A stretch of 64,000 nt of DNA from Papilionanthe hookeriana x Papilionanthe teres (Eukaryota; Streptophyta; Magnoliopsida; Asparagales; Orchidaceae): NCBI GenBank assembly GCA_022702705.1, contig CM040434.1:19139771-19203770 (forward strand), written 5' to 3'. Below are positions 23,894 through 36,500 of the stretch, piece by piece. Under the pieces are notes generated by a model, which saw only the letters and a program-made list of their open reading frames with translations, was not told where the DNA came from and did not search any database. The position numbers were made by a program, and so were the translations under genes. Every line of letters begins with the position of its first letter. The stretch's first letter is position 1.

Positions 23894-24261
23894 AGGAGGC
23901 CACCCTACTGAGAAATAGGATATAAATTAATACAGGCGAGGCAAAAAGACAGCACTGTTGTATTACATAACCAACCAGCAGATCAGCCGTTCTGAGTTTA
24001 ATCCGCAAGGTTTGCAAAATAAATAATTTTCGTACCATAAAGTAAACTGGAAATTTACATACATACCACTATTCTTGTGTATTTCCATATCCTTCACCTA
24101 AAATTTGATATTTATATTTATCACACCTGGTATCAAAAAGCTATGCACAAAAATGTGTAGCGCTTATAAGAATGTGGTGACTAGCATTTTTGAGGTGAAG
24201 TTAAAAATGATAATTTTGATTTGATGTTAAAAATTTGAGTGATATTCATGCAAATATGAAT
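23894..24261. other. Intergenic stretch, nothing recognised
   Basis: AT-rich sequence between the MITE and the next repeat. I see no ORF, repeat or RNA gene. Confidence 0.5.
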
Positions 24262-24450
24262 GTTTAGTTGTTAGATATAAGGCATGTCAAAACAGCTCAT
24301 TGTTCGCGAACAACTCGTGTGCGGCTCGTTAAGCTCGTGTTCAATTTTTTCGCTAAGTTAACGAGCCAAACACGAGCAATTTTTTTATGCTCAATATATA
24401 AACAAGCCGAACACAAACATATTTGCTTGTTTGTGTTCGGCTTGAAATAC
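24262..24450. repeat. Dispersed 'ACGAGC' plant repeat with perfect 16-bp hairpin
   Basis: CTCGTG/CACGAGC/GAGCCGAACAC words recur here, a type of repeat seen widely in plant intergenic DNA. At its end CAAGCCGAACACAAAC (24403-24418) is perfectly inverted as GTTTGTGTTCGGCTTG (24429-24444) with a 10-bp loop. Confidence 0.6.
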
Positions 24451-24470
24451 TACTTATCAATTTTTTTTTT

Positions 24471-24471
24471 A

Positions 24472-24528
<57 letters not shown>
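24471..24528. repeat. (TA)n / (CATA)n microsatellite
   Basis: Nearly pure AT dinucleotides with CATACATA interruptions, directly before the LINE leader. Confidence 0.9.
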
Positions 24529-24532
<4 letters not shown>

Positions 24533-24564
24533 GTCGTCTTCTCCACTCTGCTAGGGTTTCGCCT

Positions 24565-25476
24565 CATGGTGAACCCTAGCGTCTGCTACGGTCGTCTTCG
24601 TCGTCGACTATCTTGCGGAGCGTCTTCGTCGTCTCCGGTGGAAGAGCTCGTTTCGTTTCGGCTTGTTGGTACGTGTCGAGCTGCTCAAGCTGCTCGTGGT
24701 ATCTTCGTCCTGCAGGCTCGATCGTCTCGAACTCGCCAGTCGACTCGATTCGTATCTTCACTACCTTGCGGAGCGTCTTCGTCGTCTCCGGTGGATGGAA
24801 GAGCTCGCTCGTCCTGCTGGTTTGTGTCAAGCTGCTCGACTGCTGCTCGCGGCATCTTCGTCCTGCAGGTTCTGGTCGAGTCGCTCGACTGCTGCTCGCA
24901 GCCTGCTGGCCAGATCGTTCAATCTGCTGCATTTCGACCATTCAATTCAGTTCGTGAATGCTGCTCTTGCTCTCGGTTTACATGGCGTGTCCTATTGAGA
25001 CTAACGCTACTAGGTCCAAAGTTACCTATGCTAGGGTGGTGGGAAAAGACATGGCTACTCTCAAAGACACTGAGCATTTGGTATTTCCACATGCTTTTCA
25101 TGATGTTGCGGCAAGTAGAAGTTCGTGTCCTTTTATTCACCCTCTAGAGGAGAAAGATGACTTTCCTGCCATTATTTTTTCTGAGAATGAATTAAATGCA
25201 TTAAATGAGAAGATGAAGTTTACCCTTATTGGTAAGTTTGACTTGGGACATCCGAAAATGGAATTTGTGAGGAATTTCTTTAACTCATTCCACTTCATTG
25301 GAGCTTGGAACATGAGACTGTTGGATGGAAGACATCTATTGATTAATTTAACAGTGGAGGACTATGCTAAGCTATTTTCCAAGCAGTCTGTTTTCATTGC
25401 AGGGACTGAAATGAAGATTATAAAGTGGACTCCAGATTTTGACCCCTCTAAGGACCCTCATGTGATTCCTATTTGA
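24565..25476 (+). mobile_element. 5' end of an L1-type LINE: repeated leader plus DUF4283 ORF1
   Basis: A CpG-rich leader (24540-24960), unlike the AT-rich surroundings, precedes an ORF ending at 25476 (172 codons from 24958; the likelier start is the Met at 24982, in MACPIETN). The product has a DUF4283 domain, the N-terminal domain of plant LINE ORF1/gag-like proteins: KFTLIGKFDLGHPKMEFVRN, FIGAWNMRLLDGRHLLINL, and AGTEMKIIKWTPDFDPSKDP. The zinc knuckle, endonuclease and reverse transcriptase that should follow are absent. A 3' deletion or rearrangement near 25476 is therefore likely; LINEs usually lose the 5' end instead. Its coding potential is probably non-functional. Confidence 0.7.
24612..24917 (+). 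repeat. 153-bp tandem repeat in the LINE leader (2 copies)
   Basis: CTTGCGGAGCGTCTTCGTCG begins at 24612 and at 24765. CTCCGGTGGA, GAGCTGCTC-like and ATCTTCGTCCTGCAGG words repeat in the same order. The shorter word CTGCTCG is further multiplied. Tandem leader repeats are known in some L1 promoters. Confidence 0.8.
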
Positions 25477-26427
25477 TTCGTTTACACTACTAATGGTAGA
25501 CATAAATGACATCACAAGTAAAGCGATCTATTCCTCAATTTAAGGAGAGACAATCATCTCTCTTTTTTCATATAAAAGAATTTGAAAACCTTCCAATTAT
25601 CAAAATTAAATAAATAAAAATAATAAAAAAATGAAGGAACTTGTGATTTGATAAGAGGGAAATTTTATTTCTGGTTCACTAATCAACCACTTGAAATTTT
25701 GTTATAAATGTAAATCAAACAGCAACTGCCACACTCAAACCTTGCCAGCAAAAACAATGGACTAGCAAACTAAGGATCCGTTTAGGGCAGCTTATTTGAT
25801 GCGTTGGTGTTTTGAAAACGTATCAGGACTGTTTAGGTAAACTGTGTTTTAGCAGCTTATGCATTTTTAAAATATTGAAGATAGCGTATTCACACCGCAT
25901 CTATCTATGGTCTGGTTTTTTCTGGCTATGGTCTGGCTTTTTTAAAAAAAATAAAAATTTGTAATAGCCACCACGCCTAGCTTATCACTAGATTATTTTT
26001 AATCAGCTTATCAGCAGATTCTTCAAAACTCCTAATATTTATCTGTGACGCAGTAGCAGGGAGCTTACAATTTCTTAATAGCTTAATCTTGAAAATTATT
26101 TGAACAGTTTCTCTCAGTACTTCTGTATAGACATATGCACACATAATAAGCTACGCAACAGTGCTGCTGTAAAACATAATAATAATTTTACGGCCAAAAA
26201 CATCATCCAGAAAAAAAAAATTATATACAATAGTAGTTTACTAAACTGATATTTTCTCATGCAGGGATACAAGAAGCAGATCCAGATTTGAGTTACCGGA
26301 ATGATATGAAGCATGACTGTAATTGGAGCATTTGCAGATCCCAGATGAAACATGATTAATTCAGCTCCCGAATGAAGAATATTTTTTAGTTTCTTGTTAT
26401 AGATCAGGCTTATAATGGCTTCCCAGG
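25477..26427. other. 3' flank of the trihelix gene; possible MITE at ~25770-26090
   Basis: This interval should contain the 3' UTR of the minus-strand GT-1-like gene. No single poly(A) signal stands out. The 25770-26090 part (GGATCCGTTTAGGGCAGCTT on, with GGTCTGG repeated and AGCTTATCA words) looks like a non-autonomous DNA transposon ('GATCCGTTTAGG' start). I could not define both ends. Confidence 0.35.
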
Positions 26428-26645
26428 TCAGATTGCTCTTGTAACAGGCAGGCCTTGATACACAGCCCCAGGTTGAAGATCATCCAAAGTATCTGCAGTT
26501 CTCAAGGAGTTGATCTCTCTAAGGCTAGTCCAACAGCGACGGGTCAGAAATTCATGGAAATCTTCCTGTGTGTAGAGTGTCTTTTCTTCGGTATGGACTG
26601 ATAACCGATCGCTTTCATCGTACACGCAGAATTTGAAAGTTACTC
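26428..26645 (-). CDS. GT-1: GT-1-like exon 5 (C-terminus)
   Basis: 72 residues from the split Gly316 to Ile387, then TGA at 26430-26428. Contains VYDESDRLSVHTEEKTLYTQ, EDFHEFLTRR and DTLDDLQPGAVYQGL, the conserved end of GT-1 proteins. Acceptor TTGTTTAG^GAG. The open frame continues upstream into the intron, but that part has no homology. Confidence 0.93.
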
Positions 26646-27496
26646 CTAAACAATGACAGCAGTCAGGTAGAGTGGAGTAAAATGTATGGATGATGCAATA
26701 TGAGAACAATTTACATGCTTAGGCAGCTTTTCGATGTTATAAGGGTAAGCAAAATTTTCCTCACTCCTCTAGAAAATTTTACAACCGCATGAATGATATT
26801 GGAAATCATAAAATAATTTATTTAGGGGTTATTTTGTTACAAATATTTAGAATTTAGGTGTAATTTAAACAGAATCTTGATGCCTTTAAATTTCTCAAGG
26901 TTGTTTGGTCGTTGGCAAACTCAACGCAGAATATCGCTTTTTGTGTATGGTTAGCTGAAAATAAAATGCATAACTTCAGGGCAAGATGATGGCACAACGA
27001 TCATGTGAATGAGGAAGACAATGAATTATACAGTCGAAGATGTGGCCTAATGAGGATGATTAGATCAGGTGATGATATCGAGAAGGTAAGCCACCATTGT
27101 TGCCACCACCCAGACCAACAGCCAATTGTCTACCACTATTGTCAACCATCTTCCTTGGCGTTCGACACCAATGTCGGCACTGCCAGCATTGTCACCAACC
27201 ACAATTGGCCGCTGCAGCCATACACCAGACATTACCGCCGCCAACTACCAAGTATCACCATTGCCATCAGCCACCACACACGCATACCACCGCCTGGTAC
27301 TCGACATTGCGTTGATTCATTATACTTCAAATTAAAAAAAATAAAAAAATCACCTACCCAAATAACTCGAGAATTTCAAATACAATGTACTCATTTTATT
27401 TTGCGTTACTTTTTCAGCAGAACTAAATGTCACCTACATTTAATCAATTTTTACATTTAACGAAAATGATTAGAAGTATTTAATAAAATTTCTATG

Positions 27497-27546
<50 letters not shown>

Positions 27547-30500
27547 CATAATAGTGTGCCTATTAGCATTTGTAATCTAGCTATAGTTCAACTTAATATT
27601 ACAATTCATAAAATAAATTTATTTTACACTAAAGTAATGCAACCATTTGGTTCTCTCTCTTTTCACATGCACCGGTTGATGGACGCCAACAATTAAATTA
27701 ATTTAAAGGATATCAATTATAACTGAATAACTACACAAATTAACACATGAAATATCTCATTTCAACTCCCTTGTACCTCATCCCACGAACAGACTAAAAC
27801 ATGAGAGCTAGGAGCTAAAAGAGTACGCATGATGTGGGAGGGAGGAGGAGGCTTGTTTCTAGGTAAAAAATTCCTACTTTTGGTAATTTCTAAAACAACT
27901 AAGTTTGAATTAGGTTTGGTAGACCTCAAAGCTTTTATTGATAATTGTTTTCAGATAAAAAATGATGTTTGAGATTATTTTGATTTATATTTGAACGAGT
28001 TAAGAAATTCCTTTAACTTGAGAAAATGAATGCTTTAGTAAATCATATGCAAAAGAACAATATTTTGAGCAGAAAAATAAGAAAATTTACTCTGAGGTGG
28101 ATCCACTATTTGTGATGAGATTAACTGCTAGCGTAGTGATCAAAGTAAATCATAAGTCTATTACTTTTTCATTCCAACAAAATTTTATTGAAATTTTATG
28201 TGTACGTTAGCACTCAAGGCTGGCTACAACATGTGGTGTTAGGCAATGAGGTCACAGCTAGCACTAGGTCAGGGATGGCAAGGTCCTAAGCTGGGACGCA
28301 TGCAAGAACATTGCAGGTTGCATACTCGAGTCACTTGGGTATCATCTCTGGAAAAAGGTTGGCATTGCACTTATTTTTCATTCAACTAAACTATCAAAAA
28401 TGTAAGATATGCATTTCAAAAAACATATACTCCTAATACAGGCAACCAAACAACCCCTTAGAATTCTATCTACAGATTTTTAGGGTTATGGAGGATAGGT
28501 CAAGTTAAATTAGCCCACTAAATCATAGATTTTCGTACAAGTCCAACTTAATTTAGTAATTTTGTAGATACTTATGCCTAAGTTTTAAAATTATGCAATC
28601 AAGTATTGAGACATTTTTGTCCACAAGATAAAACTTCAAAGCTTCGGAGCCTTTTGAGATGTAAGCATCAGAATCCCTAAATTACACGAAGTTGTGCATG
28701 AAAACTACTCAATTGGAAGGAGTCTTGAAAGTTGTTGGCAAGTCTTGAATTGGATCATTGCCTACACAATAATAAACTCCCATCTTATGAACTTTCAAGT
28801 GACAAAATAAAAAACAATCAACCAATCAATCAAAAGAAATAAGAAGAAACCTATTAACGTTCTAGCATCAAATCATGAAATAAGAAAAAATTGATAAACA
28901 TCAAAATAAGAACTAATAATATATTAATTCAAATAAGTTCGACACAATAAATCTCACTCTTACAGTCCCACTCATGTTGTCTACATCAAAGTAAAAATAT
29001 AATAGGTCGCCAAAATTAAAAATTCTAAGCTCAAAAATCACAATCAATCTTATCTCAGAAGATCTTCATTAAAATTACCTAAATAATGAATTTTCTCTGC
29101 CGCCATATCCTCAATTATATCAATGTTCTCCCAATCCTCATATTCAATTATAATCATAACATTTCTAATCAATAATAATGAATAAAAATATTAATTAAGA
29201 TTTAAAACAGTGACTATATTAATGGTTACAACTTCAATTATACAAATTATTATAGATATGTTTTTAATTTCTTAGCGGCTTGTGAGTACCTATTGTTGTT
29301 GCAAAATCAATGTTGAGATCTTTTATTTGCAAATAAAATTGTGTAACTTCACTATCATCAACCACAAACCGATCTTCGTCTAATAGCATGCCATTATAAA
29401 CTAAAGGGTCTCTGTCATCCATTGAAGTTTTTTTTTGCGAAGATCTTTTGAACACTTTTTTAACATGATGAAAAATAAAAAACTTAATCCTGAAGCTAGT
29501 AAAAAAAATCCCCTTTTGGTATGAATTTGTTTGTATCTATTCTAAGTTCGCTCACAAGCAAATGATGAACAAGTTCTTCTCTACCACCATGAGAAGAACG
29601 TCCTCCGGTAGCGCTTGATAGATGGCAGCGAGGGTCATTCTATCCTTACGCTCTTCGACCTCGTCTTGCTCCACGGCGTCCCACACTCCTTGAGCCTGTA
29701 GGTTCACACGCATCTTCAACGCCCACACCGAGTAGTTACTCTTCGTGAGTAACGGATAGGTGAGCGTCACGTTCCCTTCTCTTCCGATCTTCATTGTTGT
29801 CATATCTCTTACGATAGCTTTGCTCGGTGACGACATATCCTTCAGCTAGTAACACTTAAGACCCAATATTTTATTTGCAAATCATTAAAACTTTGGAGTG
29901 TCATCAACAAATTGAATCCACCATTCAAATCAATTTGAAAAAAAAATGCATGATTAAATTTAGGAGAATCGTTTCTTATTCAACCAAAAAATGTTAAAAA
30001 ATTATTTAGGAAATATTTTATAGGTGTATCTTCAACTTGATATAGTCCAAATAATCATTTCTTATTTTAAAATGAGATAAGTTGCAGAGTAACTGTAGCC
30101 CTCTCGATTGAATCAGCTATCAATCCAAACATATGATGATATAAAGCAAATTTGATCTCAAGATTGGTCAACTTATTCTCAACATATTGAAATTAAGGAT
30201 TGAGGTAAAATCCTATAGCTTGTAAATGAAAATGAAACTAAAGCTCTTGTTTATCAATTATTATTTTTCAAATTTTCTTATAGTTGACTTCTTCGGACTA
30301 AATTATGTGATATCAACTCCTTGGCCTCATCTATATGATATTATAAATTCATAGCTGACTTTTATTTGCATCAACCATCCTTAAAACTTGGACAAATGGT
30401 ATTGTTGTTGTTTTTGTATAATTAATACCAAACAATAATCTTTCATCAAAAAAAAAAAAATCTTCTTTCCCTTTAGGTTTTCATGGCCCCAAGCATAGAA

Positions 30501-33500
30501 AAGCCAATATGTAAAGGTGAGCATAGCCTCCAAAGGTTGTCTTGCTTTCAATATGCTTTGTAGAGTAAAATAGAGATTAGCAAATCAAGTAATAGCATGC
30601 CATAAAAGTTTCTTATAAAATTTTATTATTTAAGCCAAAACACATGAATAATTATAGAATAACTTGCTAATCTTATTTGTTTTGCTCGAAGGCATTCTTG
30701 TGTTGAAGAAACTATTCAATTTTTTTTGTCAACATAGTGTGCCACATATGGCATCTATTTTCTCTTCTTCGTAACCATACTTATAGTCGTCTTATGAGCA
30801 TTAGCACTATCTGTGATGACTTGAATCATTATATGCTCTCCTAGTTCATATCTTGGCCGAGTTACCAATAGCATAGGTCTCTATGTAACACAGTCGTCAA
30901 ATTTTTTCACGTTCCACCGTTGTGACGCCAAAAATCCTAGGTTCCACAGGAACTCTCATTTTGTGGCGTGGTGGTAGGACTGCTAGGGGATTAGGGTCAT
31001 GCAAATAAATAGGCCCCTTTCCTTTTGTTGGGTTTTTTATAAGCGCTTTCTGCCATACGATCCCTAGGAGTGAAGGTTAGAAGGTAGTATGGATCCTCCG
31101 ACTTCCAACTATGTGATGAGTGCCACTCTCACAAAGCGAATGAAGGTTCATGAAGCAAATTTGAGCTTTCTCCATAGCGGCTTATGTAGTGGTCATTCCT
31201 TTTCCAGTAAATTTATCAATAGTCTAAAATTGTACACAATTTTTTTATCTAATATGATGCTTTCATGGACTTTAAGAAAAAAATGTAGCAAAGATTATTA
31301 ATCAAAATATTGATCAAGCTTCCATTTTTGATATTAGACCAATCATCAGACATGATAAACACTCTAGTTTGTTTCTCATTTCTCATAATCTACTCAATAA
31401 ATTTCTTGATAATATTTTAATCCCTCTTAATATCAAAATTCTCAACTCATACATAAATGATAATATTAGGCTTTAGCCATAGAAATCTATAGAATAGATT
31501 ATGTTGAAATAAAAGGAGATCGTTATATTAAAAGGAATGGCAGTTTTGTAAATAATCTTTCAATATACATAGATGCATACTTACAAGCCTCTAGCATTTT
31601 CAGCACATATTTGATGGGCTACTCTTGTACTATCATCCCTCACATCCTCTACATTCATCATGTATTAACCCATAAGTCCTCTTGCAACTCTGTTTAATAT
31701 TAGTAGACCTTGTAGGAAAGAACATGAAAAAACTTTGCCACTAGGACCACTACTATAATATATTCTAACATCTACTTTGTCATCAAAATAACGTTGTAGT
31801 AAATGGTCATATATGCATTGATCTCCTATGTAACTAAGAAACACGATGCAGCACTCATATGCGAGCCCTTAAGGTGCTCATTCATTGTCATAGCACCCAC
31901 CCCCTTTAAACACCTTATCATAGCAATGAAACTCCCAATATACATATATATTATAACTCCCTTCAACTTACATGGTACATTTTCATGCTGGGTTATTTCT
32001 ATATTCGATTGAGCTATTCTCCTTACCCCTAATCATTGCATAGAAAATCCTATAATGAAAATTTCAATTAAAAAAAAAAAAAAACCATGCTAATAAGTAC
32101 TGCAAATATATTACTGCGCATGCAAACAAAGCTGCCAACACAGCCACACCCAGCATCAACAACGCTTATTTTATAATTCGTCATTGAAATTTCAAAATTT
32201 AACTCGCTCAGGAAGTTTTGGTGGGCCGCATCTTACTATATGCCAATAATATTAGGGATTTCCCCTTAAATAACTTGTCACATCCTAAACAAAATAAAAA
32301 TAGTTGGAAGTGTTGGTTATAAAGTTCAGAAACAAGTGTTGCTTGAATAGTGTTCATAAAAAAAGAGAAGTTGGTTAGGAGGCTTTAGTAACTGATGAAA
32401 CATAACTTGAGCTTGATTACGATAAAAACTATGTAGACAAAATCAATATCAACTAAAAGTGTGGCTTCACAACCAACTTCAATATATTAAAATGAACAAC
32501 GGTGGCCAACTAGGCAGTAAAGAATGAATCAAAAGCCTCATTAAAGAGTATCAAGAACTTGCTAATGACAAACCACAAAAAACATATTACATCTAAAATC
32601 GAATTTTGTGTACTTTTGAGAGTGAGTTTAAGGAACTACAGGTAATATCGTGAAAACAAATAAATATCACTTATTTTCAACACTTCAAATGAGAATGTAC
32701 AAAAAGGAAAAATAAAAGTTGCTGGGAATCTTCATATAACATATATTAAGTGGAGATAGTATTGTTAAATAATAAGACAAAATGATTGCTTTAAACTAGG
32801 ATATCGATTCGGGTTAACGAGATAAATTGAGGCCTAATCCTAATTTGACCCAATCCAAACTAGGATGATTTGAAATGATCACATTTATTAAACAGGTCAA
32901 AAGTCCGACCCAAACACAAACTCGACCCAAGTAACCCATTTAATAAATTTCATAACAGCCATGCAAGATAAGTTTTAGTTAAGTTTAAGTCAAGTCAGTT
33001 TTTGAGAATCAAGCCTAGGCTTTTAGGTCAACTCAAACCTATCACAAAAGTTGAACAAAAGAGTATTCTAGACCAAAACCAGAACCCATAGTTAATCAGA
33101 ACAACCCAAATCCAAATTTTTTGGGTTAGTATGAGTCAATTTTTTTATGCCGCTAATAAAAATTGGTTTAAACAATAAAAATTTCTATAACTAAAAATAG
33201 TTCGGGGGGGGGGGGGGGATGTGCAATAAAAAATAAAATAAAAGAAGTTGTGTTATAAAAATTGATTTAAAAGTAAATGCTTAGAGAAATGAGAAAATTA
33301 CAAAGTGGCCCGTAAGGAATATAAGAGAACAATTTGTGATGCTAAAAATTCTACTTTTAGTGATCTTTACAATAGATTAGATACTAAAGAAGATAAAAAA
33401 TAAATGTATAAACTAGTCAAACAAAGAGAAAAGAAAAGTAAAGATTTTACTAAAGTAAAGTGTATTAAAATGAAATTAAAAAAAAACTTTTCATAGAAAA

Positions 33501-36500
33501 AAATATTCAACATAGTTGAGCAAGCTATTTTGAAAAAAATTTCAATGAAGTTTCTAAAAATATGATGGACCTTAATGGCCTTAATCTCGTTAATAATAAT
33601 TATATGTTTTATTTTTACCAACACAATAGTAAAAAAGACATTGATGGGGCATTAAAGAAAACCAAGGGTGAAAAATCAATAGGATTTAATGATATCCCGA
33701 TTGAAGTGTGGAATATTTAGGAGATTTGGGAGTTTCTTGCTTACTAAACTCTTTAATATTTTTTTAAAAACTAAAAAAATGTCTGAGGTGTGGAGGAAAA
33801 GTATTTTGGTCCAAATTTTTAAGAAATAAAGGAGATGCACAAGAGTGTGCAAATTATAATGGAATTAAGTTGACGTGTCATACTTTAAAATTATGGGAGA
33901 TAGTAAATGAACGTAGTTTAAGACGTATTATAAAGATTTCTCATAATCAATTTAGATTTATATCGGATAGGGCATGTCTACTATGGAAGCTATACATTTA
34001 TTGAGAGGTTTGATGGAGAAGTACAAAAAGAATAAGGAGGATCTACATATGATTTTTTATTGATTTAGAAAAAACTTACGATAAAATTTCAAAAGAAATC
34101 CTTTGGAGAGTTCTAGAGAAGAAAGGTGTTGATATGACTTACAATGAAGTTTTAAAGATGTATACTAGAGTTGTTAATTGTGTTCGAATAGAAGAAGGAT
34201 TGAACAAATATTTTCCTATTTCAATTGGATTACATCAAGGATCCCTTTAAGCCCATATATTGTTGCTTTAGTTATGGATGCTCTTACTTGACATTTATAG
34301 AAAGGCGTACCTTGGTGTATGCTTTTCGTTGATGATATCCTTCTTGTAGATAAGACTATAGAATGAATTCAGGAAAAACTTGAATTATGGGGGCCCAAAT
34401 TGGAGTCTGAAGGTCTTCGTTTGAGTAGAACTAAAACTGAATACATGTAATATAATTTTTGTAGTAGCTCTAGTGGCACAGTTGTAACTATGGGTGATCA
34501 AATCATTTAAAAAGTGTTTAAATATCTCGGGTCTATTATTTAAAGTGATGGTGATATAAAGGGGGATGTTATTAGTAGAATTCAAGTTGGTTAGTTGATA
34601 TGGAGGAATATTTTGGGCCTATTGTGTGATACAAAAGTACCGTTTAAATCGAAAGGAAAATTTTATAAGATTGTGGTGAGACTTGCAATGCTATATGACG
34701 TAGAATGTTGGCCTTTAAAATAGAAGCATAAAACTAAGTTAACTGTTGTCGAGATACTTAGGTGGATGAGTGGCTTGACACTTAGAGACAAAATGTAAAA
34801 TTAATATATCTGTGTAGTTCTAGTGGCAGACAAAATTAGAGAGAGTGGTCTTAGATGATTTGGTCACATTAAACGTCGACCATCTAATGACCTGATTATA
34901 AGAGTAGATGTTTTAGATTCGACTTATGTTAAGAAAGCCAGAGGTAGACCTAGAAAGAATTGGGCAAATTGTATAAAAAATGATCTTAATTTATTAGAAC
35001 TAAATGAAAATATGACACTAAATAGAACACAACGGAGAAAAAGGATTCATGTAGCCGACCACTTAGTGGGATAAAGGCTTGTTGTTGTTGTTGTTGTTGT
35101 TGTTGTTATTATTGAAGGCTCTGACATGAGGGTATTTTTCCATTACAAAATCAAGAGGAGATTTGAATCAAGGAATTTCTTGGCAATCTATTAATGAGGT
35201 GGGTTGTTGTGAGACGGCATCTCCCCAGAAAATTTTTTGGACATTGTAAGAAAGCATTATAGACCGAGATACCTCAAGGATATCTATTCTTTCTCTCAGC
35301 TATCCTATTTTTTTGTAGAGTTTTAACATAGGAACTTGAATGAATGATAACATTTTTTGCAAGATACGGTTCAAGTATAACATTGAAGTGTTCCTTGCAT
35401 TATCAATTTCGAGAATCTGAAATTTGCATTGGAACTGAGTGGAAATTATGTCATGAAATGACTGAAAGATCTATGCAGCTTCTGATTTTTTCTTCATCAG
35501 AAACATCCAACTGGTTCTAGTGTGGTTATCAATAAAGAAAACAAACCATCTAGCTTCATTAATAATTTTCAATTTTGATGGTCATCAAATGTCACTGTGG
35601 ATGATAGAGAATAGATGTGGGGGTTTGTAATAAAGGATAAACATGAAGAGTATGTTTAGCCAATTGCTAGGAATCACAATAATAAAACTCTGGCTTTTAT
35701 TAATAAAGAGATGATGATACAACTTTGCAGCATAATGGAAATGGGAATAACCCAAATGATGATGCCATAATAAAACTTGACTTTCAATAGAACTAGATAT
35801 CAAACTCAGAAATGTGGGAAGTGGATAATAGAAGAAGGCACTTGTGTGTAAGAGAAGAGATTTCTTTCAATAGGTAAAGATGTTTATGCATTTTAGCACT
35901 GTCGATCAACATCCCCTAAAATCCACAAGTGTTGGAATGAAATTTAGTAACAGTTATGCCATGAGTAAGCTTGATAATTGATAGTAAGTTGTAATACAAT
36001 TATGGAACATATAGCACAAAAGAGAGTTGAATATCTTTGAAAACTTTTATTTCTCCTTTCCCAAAAATCTTGAAGTAAGATCCATAGACAAGTTTAACAA
36101 ATTTGGAGTCAGAGGACTCTTGTTGGTAGGCCGCTCAATTGTATCTTTGAAAACTTTTATTTCTCCTTTCCCAACAATCCTGAAGTGAGATCCATAGACA
36201 AGTGTAACAAATTTGGAGTCAGAGGACTCTTGTTGGTAGGCTGCTCAATTGTGGTAAAAAAGATTCAACACCCCCCTTCTCTGGTGAAAAAACTAGAGTC
36301 GGGCGAACCTTTAGAAGAGGCAGCAGCATGGGCCTTATTGTTGTGGTATTCCGTGCTCAGGTTTCTATTCTACAAATTGTCCATGTCGTTTCTAGCACTC
36401 GTCCTTTATGTGACCAAGTTTCTAGCAATGTTTACATAAGGGATTAATAACCTCCGAAGTAGAACTCACATCATCATACTGTACTATGTCATAAACCCTA

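Larger units (their letters stand above)
29264..31990 (-). mobile_element. hAT transposase remnant (BED - DUF659 - hAT C-terminal)
   Basis: Read on the minus strand with many stops. A BED-finger-like piece lies near 31910-31840 (RCLKGVGAMTMNEHLKGSH). A DUF659 segment begins near 31340 (FIMSDDWSNIKNGSLINILI) and continues near 30850-30700 (VITDSANAHKTT; KYMPYVAHYVDK). PFVQVLRMVDANKSQL is at about 30410-30350. The start of the hAT dimerisation region is near 29960-29870 (WWIQFVDDTPK; FANKILGL). The rest may continue at 29455-29264 (RDPLVYNGMLLDED), beyond a copia gag piece. It is inactive. Terminal inverted repeats were not found. Confidence 0.65.

Noticed and set aside
24576..24941. Overlapping ORFs in both strands of the LINE leader
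   Set aside because: They are open only because the leader is CpG-rich and repetitive. The real ORF is the DUF4283 frame ending at 25476.
27005..27460. 151-codon plus-strand ORF
   Set aside because: It is driven by CCA/CCATTG low-complexity repeats and has His/Pro/Thr bias without a domain.
33204..33218. G15 run as a G-quadruplex regulator
   Set aside because: An isolated homopolymer in an intron next to a dead LINE; its length may be a sequencing artefact.
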